This document shows positions 44,159-52,381 of a DNA stretch of 64,000 nucleotides, piece by piece. Where the stretch lies: the NCBI RefSeq assembly GCF_000373105.1, contig NZ_KB890414.1:34447-98446 (forward strand). Direction: 5' to 3'. Position 1 is the first letter of the stretch, and the number at the start of each line of letters is the position of its first letter. Position numbers and translations under genes: made by a program. Origin of the DNA: Neolewinella persica DSM 23188. Its GTDB lineage: Bacteria; Bacteroidota; Bacteroidia; Chitinophagales; Saprospiraceae. The notes below the pieces were generated by a model, which had not been told where the DNA came from, did not search any database, and saw only the letters and a list, made by a program, of their open reading frames with translations.

Positions 44159-45724
44159 ATGGAGCAATCTGCAGGGCTATTTGCCAACTACGTCGTACCG
44201 GAAGGTATTCTGGACGAGTCATTTTCGGACTTCCCTTCTTCTTACGAGGGCTACGAATATGTCCGCACCGCCTTCGGTGGTCTCAGCCCGAAGGATTTCA
44301 AGCGATTGAGCGAAAGTGCTAAACTTTCCTTTCTTAATCAGGGGATTACCTACGCTGTCTATTCAGAGGAGGGTGGTGGTACCGAAAAGGTATTCCCTTT
44401 CGATCTTTTTCCCAGGGTGATCAGTAATCGGGAGTGGACCGGGCTGGAGGAAGGCCTTTTGCAGCGTAACCGAGCGCTCAATTTATTCCTTCAGGACGTT
44501 TATTCCGACCAGAAAATCCTTAAGGATAAGGTTGTCCCGGCCGACATAGTGAACAGCTCCGCTCATTACGTTAAGGCAATGGAAGGATTCAAGCCGGTGG
44601 GGAAAATATACACCCACATTTCCGGGACTGACCTGGTGCGTCATACCGACGGTAACTTTTACGTTTTAGAAGACAACCTCCGCAACCCTTCTGGCGTCAG
44701 CTACGTCCTCTCTAACCGACAGGCTATGCGGCGGACGCTCTACGAGATGTTCAACCACACCAAGGTGGAGGACGTTAGCGACTACCCGAATATGCTTCGG
44801 CGGACGTTGGCCTCCGTTTCTCCCCAAAAGGGGGAGCCGCGTTGCGTACTCCTTACCCCCGGGCAATACAACTCTGCCTATTACGAGCATAGCCTGCTGG
44901 CCCAGCGGATGGGAATTGACCTGGTGCAGGGTACCGATCTCTATGTTGACAACGATACGGTTTTCATGAAAACCATGTACGGTCCGCTAAGGGTTGACGT
45001 GATTTACCGACGTATTGACGATGCCTATCTTGATAGCGAAATGTTCCGCCCCGACAGCATGCTCGGGGTTCCCGGCGTGATGCGTGCCTACCTCAAAGGG
45101 AAGGTCAGCATCGTGAATGCACCGGGAACCGGCATTGCTGACGATAAGGCAATTTGTGCCTTTGTGCCGGATATGATCCGTTATTACCTCAAGCAGGAAC
45201 CGATCATTGAGAACGTGCAGACTTTCATCTGCAGCCGCCCCAAGGAGCTTAAATACGTACTTGAGCACCTGGCAGAACTGGTCGTCAAGCCGGTAGATAT
45301 GTCGGGAGGCTACGGCGTCATGATCTGTGACCGCCTGAGCAAGAAAGAGCTGGTGGAGCTGGCCGACCAAATCAAAGCCGACCCCCGAAACTTTATTGCA
45401 CAGCCCAAAATAATGTTGAGTACACACGGTACTTTCATCGAAGAAGAAAACGGATTCGTTCCGAGGCATATCGATCTGAGAACATTTACCCTGCTGGGTA
45501 AGGGGACCGAACAAGTCCTCAAGGGAGGGCTGACGAGGGTGGCGCTGAAAAAAGGTAGCCTTATCGTCAATTCCAGCCAGGGAGGTGGTTCCAAAGACAC
45601 TTGGGTCATCGCTTCTGATCAACCAGTAGATCAGGAACAACGTCAGGAACAAACCGGCCTCAATTCCCAGGGGCAGCGCAACTTTCAGGGTGAAACCCAC
45701 GTGACCACTCAGCAGCAGGCATGA
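44159..45724 (+). CDS. Circularly permuted ATP-grasp ligase
   Basis: A 521-residue protein of the DUF404/DUF407 type, predicted to join a carboxyl to an amine using ATP. Landmarks: FPFDLFPRVIS, then LNLFLQDVYSDQKIL, RHTDGNFYVLEDNLRNPSG, DVIYRRIDD, and VVKPVDMSGGYGVMI. The last 30 residues are Gln-rich (DQEQRQEQ, then TTQQQA), which is not part of the catalytic fold. It heads the plus-strand half of the Anbu cluster, 105 nt before the alpha-E gene. Divergent spacer of about 290 nt from the transglutaminase gene. Confidence 0.93.
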   Translation: MEQSAGLFANYVVPEGILDESFSDFPSSYEGYEYVRTAFGGLSPKDFKRLSESAKLSFLNQGITYAVYSEEGGGTEKVFPFDLFPRVISNREWTGLEEGLLQRNRALNLFLQDVYSDQKILKDKVVPADIVNSSAHYVKAMEGFKPVGKIYTHISGTDLVRHTDGNFYVLEDNLRNPSGVSYVLSNRQAMRRTLYEMFNHTKVEDVSDYPNMLRRTLASVSPQKGEPRCVLLTPGQYNSAYYEHSLLAQRMGIDLVQGTDLYVDNDTVFMKTMYGPLRVDVIYRRIDDAYLDSEMFRPDSMLGVPGVMRAYLKGKVSIVNAPGTGIADDKAICAFVPDMIRYYLKQEPIIENVQTFICSRPKELKYVLEHLAELVVKPVDMSGGYGVMICDRLSKKELVELADQIKADPRNFIAQPKIMLSTHGTFIEEENGFVPRHIDLRTFTLLGKGTEQVLKGGLTRVALKKGSLIVNSSQGGGSKDTWVIASDQPVDQEQRQEQTGLNSQGQRNFQGETHVTTQQQA

Positions 45725-45829
45725 CCTTCGTCAATCGTAGGGAAGTACTTCCGTAACGCTGTGGTCAGTCCCATTTTTTCGCCGGTGCGCTATCGGCAAC
45801 ACCTTCAAGAGAACAAATAAATTACTTCC

Positions 45830-46768
45830 ATGCTAGCCAGAATCGCCAGCTCATTATATTGGACAGGACGGTACCTAGAACGTTCCGAACATCTTGCCCG
45901 CTACCTCCGGGTACAGTACTTTTCTATGCAGGACGCTCCGATGAGCCAAAGCCGGGAATTCACGCTGAGAAGTATCCTTAACATGTACGGGGTCAAATGG
46001 ACGGAAGAGGATCCGATTGTGGAGGCTGGTGTCCTTCAGCAGGTGGCAATGGACTATGGTACGCCGCTCTCCGTTCGTTCTACCATTCGATCGGCGCGCG
46101 AAAACGCCGTTGCCCTTCGCCACGTTATTTCAACGGAGTTGTGGGAATCCATCAACGCTTACTATTTGTACAGCAATGGATTTGACACCGAGTATTTCAT
46201 TGTCCACGGCTTACATGACTATACGACCAAAGCCGGGCGTCACTGTGCCATTATCCGTTCCCGTATCGACGACACTTTATTGCAGGACGACACCTGGGTG
46301 TTGATCAAGCTGGGCATCCACCTTGAACGGGTGGTACAGGTTATTCGCATCCTGATCAGTAAACTTCGGGACATCGATGTGATGACCGATCGTGGAGCCA
46401 ACGGTCCGCTACGGCAGTACCAGGGTACCGTAATCCTTAAAATCCTGGAAGGCTTTGACATGCACCGCAAGGCCTACCACCAGCTTTTGACCGCAAAAAC
46501 AACGATTGACTTTGTGGTTGGCCACCCGCAGTTTTCCCGTTCAGTGACCTATAACATGAATGCCGTAAAGATGCTGTTGGAACGGCTGGACCATAACTCT
46601 CCCGAGAAAAACCCCGTCTTATTCAAGGCTGGAAAACTACACAGCTATTTCCGTTACCTGGAGTACGACGAGATTTCAGACGACGTTGGCGGTGCGCTCA
46701 GCGCTGCCCTTGACCGGGTTTATGCGTTGCACAGCGCGATTGAAGCCAAGTACTTCGGCGAAGTTTAA
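45830..46768 (+). CDS. Alpha-E domain protein (DUF403)
   Basis: A 312-residue all-helical protein starting MLARIASSLYWTGRYLERSEH, the hallmark of the alpha-E family. Conserved features follow (SARENAVALRHVISTELWESIN and HLERVVQVIRIL). The family nearly always occurs beside a permuted ATP-grasp protein, sometimes fused to it, and is thought to be its partner. The exact role is unknown. Confidence 0.94.
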   Translation: MLARIASSLYWTGRYLERSEHLARYLRVQYFSMQDAPMSQSREFTLRSILNMYGVKWTEEDPIVEAGVLQQVAMDYGTPLSVRSTIRSARENAVALRHVISTELWESINAYYLYSNGFDTEYFIVHGLHDYTTKAGRHCAIIRSRIDDTLLQDDTWVLIKLGIHLERVVQVIRILISKLRDIDVMTDRGANGPLRQYQGTVILKILEGFDMHRKAYHQLLTAKTTIDFVVGHPQFSRSVTYNMNAVKMLLERLDHNSPEKNPVLFKAGKLHSYFRYLEYDEISDDVGGALSAALDRVYALHSAIEAKYFGEV

Positions 46769-46852
46769 GCTGGGCATTATCAAGCTCTATTCGTTTTTTT
46801 TGCCTTTTGTTTCTGAGTGCGCCATAACTTGCCCCCTCATTAAATTTATATC

Positions 46853-47632
46853 ATGACTTATTGTCTCGGCATCAAAGTTAAAAAAGGGCTTGTTGCCATT
46901 GCAGATACCCGCATCACTTCAGGTTCAGAAACGACCTCAGCCAAGAAAATTTCCATCCATAAACAGGGAGACAACAACATCTTTCTGATGACCAGCGGAC
47001 TTCGGTCTGTACGGGACAAGGCGGTCACCTATTTTGAGGAAGTACTGGAGGAACAAGGTCAGCACTTTGACAAGATGTACAAAGCGGTCAATGCTTTCGG
47101 AGAGCAGTTAAGACGAGTGGCCAAGGAAGACAAAGAATCTCTCGCAGAATCCGGCATACCGTTCAACCTCTTTACCATCGTTGGCGGTAAATTGGAGAAA
47201 GACAGGGATCACATGCTTTTCCTCCTTTACCCTGAAGGGAACTGGATCGAAATCGGAGAGGCCACACCCTTTACCATAATCGGTAACTCCGGCTACGGAA
47301 AGCCCATCCTGAACCGGGCATTAAACTACGAATCCTCCCTCAACTTTGCCATCAAAACCGGATTCCTGTCCTTCGACAGCACCCGCGTAAGTGCCAATGA
47401 CGTAGGCTACCCCATCGATATGGTGATCTACCATAAAGACACCGGATTTATGCACGAAGCCCGGTTTGAGGAAAGTGACACGGGATACTTCGCCCAGCTC
47501 TGGGGTGAAAAACTTAAGGAATCCATTAAGGCGATTCCTGACGACTGGATCAACGACCTGGTCAGCACGGTCGAAGAGAAAGGTAAGAGTTCCCAGAAGC
47601 GGAAAGTTCAGGAGGAGCAACAGCAGCAATAG
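46853..47632 (+). CDS. Anbu, proteasome-like (HslV-related) protease subunit
   Basis: A 259-residue Ntn-hydrolase subunit of the Anbu type, beginning MTYCLGIKVKKGLVAIADTR. After Met removal the N-terminal Thr1 is the predicted nucleophile, Asp17 (ADTR) is in the canonical place, and Lys30/31 are candidates for the catalytic Lys. Characterised Anbu proteins assemble into open helical or ring-like oligomers without a known ATPase partner. The C-terminal tail is hydrophilic and ends VQEEQQQQ. Its place beside transglutaminase, ATP-grasp and alpha-E genes is the conserved Anbu gene context. Confidence 0.93.
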   Translation: MTYCLGIKVKKGLVAIADTRITSGSETTSAKKISIHKQGDNNIFLMTSGLRSVRDKAVTYFEEVLEEQGQHFDKMYKAVNAFGEQLRRVAKEDKESLAESGIPFNLFTIVGGKLEKDRDHMLFLLYPEGNWIEIGEATPFTIIGNSGYGKPILNRALNYESSLNFAIKTGFLSFDSTRVSANDVGYPIDMVIYHKDTGFMHEARFEESDTGYFAQLWGEKLKESIKAIPDDWINDLVSTVEEKGKSSQKRKVQEEQQQQ

Positions 47633-47699
47633 TCGAGTCAAGGGTCAGGTAATCAGAGAGCGGCAAGGAGAACAAACTGGGTATTTTGACGATCCCCCG

Positions 47700-47707
47700 T
47701 ACCTTCG
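47700..47707 (+). promoter_or_regulatory. Candidate -7 element (TACCTTCG) for the DUF4293 gene
   Basis: TACCTTCG ends 15 nt before the start codon of the DUF4293 gene. Confidence 0.45.
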
Positions 47708-47722
47708 CCCAAAATCAATACC

Positions 47723-48163
47723 ATGATCCAACGACTACAGTCCATTTTCCTCCTGCTGGCTTCCGGTTCCTGCTTCGGCTTGTTTGGTACCGACGTGGCG
47801 GACAGTGAGGTAAAACTTACGGACAGCGACCTTTTCTCTGATGGCAGTTTCAATGTCTTTGACCACCCGGTAATTATTGCTGCCTTTGCAGTAGCCGGGG
47901 TTTTGTTTCTGGCCAATATTTTTCTGTTCCGTAACCGGCCGTTGCAAATGAAGTTGGCTACCGCCGGAATTTTTGCTACCGGGATCGGGATCGGTTGGGG
48001 TGTATTTGAATACTTTACGGATACTGCCGCCAGCATCCCCGACGCCATTTCTCCGGATTTCGGCCTGGCCTTCCCCGTCCTGATTATTGTTTTTGGTGCC
48101 CTTGCCAATAAGTATATCAAAAAAGACGAGAAGCTGGTCCGTAGTGCTGATCGCCTCCGATAG
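47723..48163 (+). CDS. DUF4293 family membrane protein
   Basis: A 146-residue protein with four predicted membrane helices. The opening MIQRLQSIFLLLASGSC and the ending KYIKKDEKLVRSADRLR are the family signatures. The family is known mainly from Bacteroidota, frequently near rho, and its function is unknown. Here rho lies about 29 kb away, so that pairing is broken. Confidence 0.88.
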   Translation: MIQRLQSIFLLLASGSCFGLFGTDVADSEVKLTDSDLFSDGSFNVFDHPVIIAAFAVAGVLFLANIFLFRNRPLQMKLATAGIFATGIGIGWGVFEYFTDTAASIPDAISPDFGLAFPVLIIVFGALANKYIKKDEKLVRSADRLR

Positions 48164-48299
48164 GCATTTCGTGGCATACATTCTCCTACTCCCCACCATT
48201 TTACCCTTTTATGGTTATACATATACATAATGTACTACCTTAAGGCACACATTATCACCTGTGAAGGCTGTTTCTGGCCCTCACTCAACCTACTTTAAG

Positions 48300-48710
48300 A
48301 TGATTCAGGAGTTTAAGGATTTTATTATGAAGGGCAACGTGCTCGAACTAGCCGTGGCGGTGATCATTGCCGGGGCGTTCGGTGCGGTTGTTACATCTTT
48401 CACCAACGACATCATCCTCCCCCCTATCGGGCAGGCTATGGGAGGGGTAGACTTTTCTGACCTTAAATACATGCTCTCTGATGATGTTATCGCGGCAGAC
48501 GGGACAGTAACCGCAGGTGCTGCCGTTCGCTATGGCAACTTCATCCAGATGGTCATCAACTTCCTCATCATTGCTTTCATCCTCTTCCTTATCGTTAAGG
48601 CGTACAATAAAGCAAGTGAGGAACCAGCCGTAGAGGAAGCTCCAGCGCCCGATCCCGGCCCTTCTGAGATTGACCTGCTGAAGGAAATTCGCGATGCGCT
48701 GAAAAAATAA
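48300..48710 (+). CDS. mscL: Large-conductance mechanosensitive channel
   Basis: A pressure-release channel. The ATG at 48300 (MIQEFKDFIMKGNVLELAVAV) matches the family start; an upstream GTG at 48261 would add 13 residues and is less likely. It has 136 residues with two membrane helices. LAVAVIIAGAFGAVVTSF is the pore helix, and the C-terminal helical bundle ends IDLLKEIRDALKK. Followed by a strong intrinsic terminator. Confidence 0.96.
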   Translation: MIQEFKDFIMKGNVLELAVAVIIAGAFGAVVTSFTNDIILPPIGQAMGGVDFSDLKYMLSDDVIAADGTVTAGAAVRYGNFIQMVINFLIIAFILFLIVKAYNKASEEPAVEEAPAPDPGPSEIDLLKEIRDALKK

Positions 48711-48735
48711 GCGCATCCTGCCTGCCTAAAGGTTG

Positions 48736-48773
48736 ACGCCCCGCGATCGGTTGATCGCGGGGCGTTTGCTTTT
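48736..48773 (+). terminator. Intrinsic terminator of mscL
   Basis: ACGCCCCGCGATC (48736-48748) pairs perfectly with 48753-48765 around GGTT, followed by TTGCTTTT. Confidence 0.9.
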
Positions 48774-48816
48774 GGGGCAGCTGAAGTGAATTATAGATTG
48801 AGTGAATGGGTGAGTA

Positions 48817-48899
48817 GCTACCGCTGCTGCCACTCGCGGCGCTACGATTGCTTGCAGGATGAGAGCACCCGAAGGGCAACGAACGGTGCTTGCGGTAGC
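48817..48899. repeat. REP-like hairpin (GCTACCGC arms)
   Basis: GCTACCGC (48817-48824) pairs with GCGGTAGC (48892-48899), with imperfect inner pairing including GAGCACCCGAAGGGC. It lies between the mscL terminator and the rng terminator. Confidence 0.75.
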
Positions 48900-48935
48900 C
48901 CATTAACCCCTTCATCCCTTCTCCCATTCACTAAA

Positions 48936-48968
48936 AACGCTCCGCCCAAAACAATGGGACGGAGCGTT
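48936..48968 (-). terminator. Intrinsic terminator of rng
   Basis: AACGCTCCGCCC (48936-48947) pairs with 48956-48968 with one bulge. On the minus strand a run of five T residues follows. It sits 26 nt past the rng stop. Confidence 0.85.
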
Positions 48969-48994
48969 CAGCAATTCATCAACGATTGCTTTTT

Positions 48995-50542
48995 CTATAG
49001 CTTGATTTCTTCATCGGACCCGTCAAAGAATTTGTAGGTCGTAATGGGGAAGTCATTGTCAGAAAGTATCTGTAACCAGCGGTAGTGCTTCAGGTACCAT
49101 TTCATCTGCGTGCTCGGCATGCCCCGCTTGAGGTAAGCGGCGATGAAGGGGTGTACCTTAAGTTTCAGTTTCGCTTTCGGCCGGGCTTCCATGATAAAAT
49201 TCAGGTCGCGTTCGATGTCGTCAGTCAGCAGAATGGTAGCGTTCACCTTCCCGGTACCATTACAGGTTGGGCACTTTTCAGCCGTGGTGATCTTCACCTC
49301 AGGGCGAACCCGCTGGCGGGTGATCTGCATCAGGCCAAACTTGGAGAGAGGCAACACCGTATGCTGTGCACGGTCATTCTTCATGGCCTTGCGCATGGCA
49401 GTCACCAACTTCTTACGGTGCTCAGCATCGCGCATATCGATAAAATCGATCACAATGATGCCGCCAATGTCCCGAAGACGCATTTGCCGGGCGACCTCTT
49501 CAGCACTTTCCAGGTTAATCTTGAGGACTGCTTCCTGCTGGTTTTGGCTCGGCATTTTATTGCCGCTGTTCACATCGATCGTGTGCATCGCTTCGGTATG
49601 TTCGATGACGATGTAAGCACCACTGGGCATGGTTGCCGTTTTGCCGAAGCTGCTCTTGATCTGTTTTGTGATACCGTGGGCATCAAAGATCGGGCGATTG
49701 GCCTTGTGCAGCTGCACGATGTTGGCTTTACCCGGGGCGATACCTGCCACGTAGTTACGGACGGTGTCATAAAGCTCCTTGTCATCGACAACGATCTTAC
49801 TGAAGTCAGGTGTAAAGAGGTCACGAAGCAGGCCGGTGGTCTTGTCTGCCTCACTCAACAGCTTAGCCGGAGCCTTAGCTGTTTTGGCTGCTTCGTAGAT
49901 CGTTTTCCACTTAGCAATCAGGAGTTCAATCTCTTCGAGCAGTTCACCAACATTCTTGCCCTCAGCGGCCGTACGGACAATGACGCCAAAGTTCTCAGGT
50001 CGAATGCTTTCCACCAACAGCTGCAAGCGCTTACGCTCCTCGCTGGTGCTGATTTTCTTCGAAACCGCTACAGTTTCACTGAAGGGAGTAATAACCAGGT
50101 AACGGCCAGGGATGGTGATCTCACAACTCAGGCGGGGGCCTTTGGTGCTGATCGGCTCTTTCAGCACCTGCGTAAGCACTACCTGTTTCTTTTTGAAGAC
50201 CTCATCGATCTTGCCAGTTTTCACGATTTCCTTCTCCATCCGGAATTTGCCGAGCTGGTCCGTTGGGTTCTTCCCGCTGGCGGTAGTCGTGTAAAACTTC
50301 TGTAATGACCGGACTTTCGGTCCAAGGTCGGTGTAATGTAGAAACGCATCCTTTTTATGGCCGATATCGACGAAGGCTGCGTTGAGGGGAGCGGTTACCC
50401 GCTTTACGGTTCCCAGAAAAACATCACCCACGGTAAATTGGTCCGTGGAGCGCTGGCGGTGGATTTCCACCAGCTTATTGTCTTCCAGAAGCGCCACTTC
50501 CACGGTTTTACCCGTAGAAGAGACGATCATTTCTTTTTGCAT
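48995..50542 (-). CDS. rng: Ribonuclease E/G family protein
   Basis: An endoribonuclease of RNase G type acting in rRNA maturation and mRNA decay. I prefer the ATG at 50542 (MQKEMIVSSTGKTVEVALLE), giving 515 residues; an upstream start at 50569 is possible. An S1 domain (about 40-130) is split by an insert, DIGGIIVIDFIDMRD provides catalytic Asp residues, and CPTCNGTG supplies the zinc-link Cys pair. There is no long RNase E-type scaffold tail. A 540-nt leader separates it from the small ribosomal gene. Confidence 0.95.
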   Translation of the reverse strand: MQKEMIVSSTGKTVEVALLEDNKLVEIHRQRSTDQFTVGDVFLGTVKRVTAPLNAAFVDIGHKKDAFLHYTDLGPKVRSLQKFYTTTASGKNPTDQLGKFRMEKEIVKTGKIDEVFKKKQVVLTQVLKEPISTKGPRLSCEITIPGRYLVITPFSETVAVSKKISTSEERKRLQLLVESIRPENFGVIVRTAAEGKNVGELLEEIELLIAKWKTIYEAAKTAKAPAKLLSEADKTTGLLRDLFTPDFSKIVVDDKELYDTVRNYVAGIAPGKANIVQLHKANRPIFDAHGITKQIKSSFGKTATMPSGAYIVIEHTEAMHTIDVNSGNKMPSQNQQEAVLKINLESAEEVARQMRLRDIGGIIVIDFIDMRDAEHRKKLVTAMRKAMKNDRAQHTVLPLSKFGLMQITRQRVRPEVKITTAEKCPTCNGTGKVNATILLTDDIERDLNFIMEARPKAKLKLKVHPFIAAYLKRGMPSTQMKWYLKHYRWLQILSDNDFPITTYKFFDGSDEEIKL

Positions 50543-51085
50543 TTTTTTGCTGGATGTTGTAGAATACAACGAAACCCGCCGCCGGGATTAAATCCGGGGA
50601 GGGAGGGATAAGCGTGTATTCAATACCATTAAGGCATACCAATACCAGTATTCAACCGCCAGCATTGCCGGTCAGGGACACCCAAAAAGGAACAACTACC
50701 AGGTATTCAGTAAAGCACGATGCGCCCTTAAAGGGGCAAAGAGGTAAAATGTGTACAGACTGAAAAAAGAAATACGGTTGGGAATTTTACCGCCGCACGT
50801 CTATTTCAACGGCAGGTGGCGGCTAGCTCTTGGATCGCGGCAAAACAGAACGCCGACGAGGTGTATAATGAAAGTCTGTAAACAGTGGTGAGAAAATTCC
50901 GGAATTGGTCAGAATGACCTGAAATGGTCCGAAAACAAGTATTCTCAAAGGGTAGTAGGCACTTCGAATCGGTAGCAAAACTCTTTTGGAGTATAAACGA
51001 GCAGGCTTGCAGCTACCACCGGTTTCCGGACGCCGCGCTTTCAGGCGCAGCGTCCGAAGATGGTATGTTGCAGTTCTGTAAAGAA
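50543..51085. other. Long structured gap between rng and the small ribosomal gene
   Basis: No gene is seen. A CCGGGATT / AATCCGG inverted repeat lies near 50582. CGGACGCCGCGC (51027-51038) pairs with 51045-51056 with one mismatch, just downstream of the small gene. The segment may be the rng 5' leader; RNase E/G genes are often self-regulated through such leaders, which is an inference here. Confidence 0.5.
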
Positions 51086-51181
51086 CTAGCGGTTCTTTTT
51101 CTTGTGGCGGTTCTTGCGCAGACGCTTCTTCCGCTTGTGGGTAGCAATCTTATGACGCTTCCGCTTTTTTCCACACGGCAT
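51086..51181 (-). CDS. AURKAIP1/COX24-domain small ribosomal protein (bS22/mS38-like)
   Basis: A 31-residue protein in which about two thirds of residues are Lys, Arg or His: MPCGKKRKRHKIATHKRKKR, then LRKNRHKKKNR. This is the Bacteroidota form of the AURKAIP1/COX24 family, which includes mitochondrial mS38 and mycobacterial bS22, small basic proteins in the small ribosomal subunit. It is easily missed because of its size. A consensus -7 element lies 48 nt upstream, supporting expression as its own unit. Placement on the ribosome is inferred from the family. Confidence 0.88.
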   Translation of the reverse strand: MPCGKKRKRHKIATHKRKKRLRKNRHKKKNR

Positions 51182-51229
51182 AGTAGTCAATTTTGGTTAG
51201 TAAATGAGGTTACGAGTATTTTGGACCCG

Positions 51230-51237
51230 CAAAGATA
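51230..51237 (-). promoter_or_regulatory. Candidate -7 element (TATCTTTG) for the 31-residue protein
   Basis: Exact TAnnTTTG match on the minus strand, 48 nt upstream of the small gene. Confidence 0.5.
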
Positions 51238-51284
51238 GTACAATTCGCGGGGTATTTAGTTGGATGCTGCCAAGGCAGCAACCT

Positions 51285-52070
51285 TTATTTAACGAGTTCT
51301 TGACATCGAGCCCCTAAAATGGCCGCCTCATCTTGCTTTCCGAGGCTTTCATAAACTCTTGCAAGCGGGCAAATAGCTTCCGGGTTATCCGGATCCAGCC
51401 TTCTGGCAGTCTCCAGCCTTTCGACCGCTTTCTCCAGTTGGTTCGTTTTAATGGCCAACTGGCCCAAAGTGATGTAGACCCTGGGATTCTCCGGATATTT
51501 TTTCTCCAGGTCACGTAACAACAGAATACCTTTCATGGGATTGTCCCGGGGAGGGTAGTCCGTGTAGCTCAGCGCCAGGTTAATCCGGTTGTCCGCATCT
51601 TCCGGGTCAAGGCTGATGGCGGCCTGGTAAGCCTGCTCGGCCTGGCTGGCGCAAAACTGGCGGGTCTTCTCGTCCGTACCTTCCTTCTTCAGGCAGATAT
51701 TGAACGTGGTCGCAGTTATACTCCAGGCCTCCTCGGTATTTTGTTCTTCAGCAATTTTCTTAGCGTAAATCCCAGAAATAGCGGGCTGGCCGGCGCGGTA
51801 CCACTCTCCGGCAAGCTGCTCCAGAATGGGAACCCGTTCCGAAGCAGTAGGTTCCTTCTCCAGGCGGCTTTCCAGATCAGCGAGGGTAGCGATGGAGGCA
51901 GGACTTAAATTAGCCCGTGCGGCACGAATCAGGGACTCCAGCCCCGTAGTCTCCAACGGGCCACGAGCAAAGCCTTCCTCCATTTCCGGAGGTCGTACCG
52001 GGCAACCCCAGTAGGTAAGTAGTAAAAGTACGGCGACTCCGGCTACGGCGATCCACTGGGAGCGCCCCAT
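51285..52070 (-). CDS. TPR-repeat protein, membrane-anchored
   Basis: A 261-residue protein. An N-terminal hydrophobic segment (QWIAVAGVAVLLLLTYWGC) acts as anchor; Cys is present but the lipobox is poor. The rest is tetratricopeptide-like helices, best seen in the last 80 residues (NPRVYITLGQLAIKTNQLEKA, and DNPEAICPLARVYESLGKQDEA). Its ATG overlaps the HU gene stop as TAATG, so translation is probably coupled. The role is likely protein-protein scaffolding, with no partner known. Confidence 0.85.
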   Translation of the reverse strand: MGRSQWIAVAGVAVLLLLTYWGCPVRPPEMEEGFARGPLETTGLESLIRAARANLSPASIATLADLESRLEKEPTASERVPILEQLAGEWYRAGQPAISGIYAKKIAEEQNTEEAWSITATTFNICLKKEGTDEKTRQFCASQAEQAYQAAISLDPEDADNRINLALSYTDYPPRDNPMKGILLLRDLEKKYPENPRVYITLGQLAIKTNQLEKAVERLETARRLDPDNPEAICPLARVYESLGKQDEAAILGARCQELVK

Positions 52071-52381
52071 TAGTCGGCGCTTTCTTCGTTGGGCAGTGCC
52101 TTAACCTTATCCTTCACTTGCTCAACAAAAACCTTTGCTGGCTTGAAGGCCGGAATGAAGTGTTCCGGAATTTCAATGGCCTTGTTCTCTTTGATGTGAC
52201 GTCCAATCTTCTTGGCGCGTTTCTTGACGACAAAAGAGCCAAATCCACGGATGTAAACGTTCTCCCCCTCAGCAAGGCTACCCTTAACTTCTTTAAAGAA
52301 ACTTTCCAGTGATACTAGAACATCGACCTTAGCGATGCCCGTTTTTTCGGAGATGCTTGTAACTAAATCAGCTTTCCTCAT
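52070..52381 (-). CDS. HU/IHF family DNA-binding protein
   Basis: A 103-residue nucleoid protein. MRKADLVTSISEKTGIAK opens the dimerisation helices; VYIRGFGSFVVKKRAKKIGRH is the DNA-arm region. The extra C-terminal tail (KDKVKALPNEESAD) is acidic. It is cotranscribed with the TPR protein. An HU gene upstream of rng is a recurrent Bacteroidota arrangement (an inference from memory). Confidence 0.94.
   Translation of the reverse strand: MRKADLVTSISEKTGIAKVDVLVSLESFFKEVKGSLAEGENVYIRGFGSFVVKKRAKKIGRHIKENKAIEIPEHFIPAFKPAKVFVEQVKDKVKALPNEESAD

Noticed and set aside
44987-45700. A 237-codon minus-strand open frame opposite the ATP-grasp gene
   Set aside because: Shadow of a well-supported ligase gene; its hydrophobic start is antisense to the Gln-rich tail.
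48261-48299. Longer MscL start at a GTG
   Set aside because: The family begins at MxxEFKxFxxKGN, which matches the ATG at 48300; the extension is not conserved.
49085-50305. A 406-codon plus-strand open frame opposite rng
   Set aside because: RNase E/G motifs on the minus strand are complete. The opposite frame lacks any domain and starts and ends inside rng.
50961-51000. TTCGAATC word suggesting a tRNA T-arm
   Set aside because: No acceptor, anticodon or D-arm pairing could be found around it.
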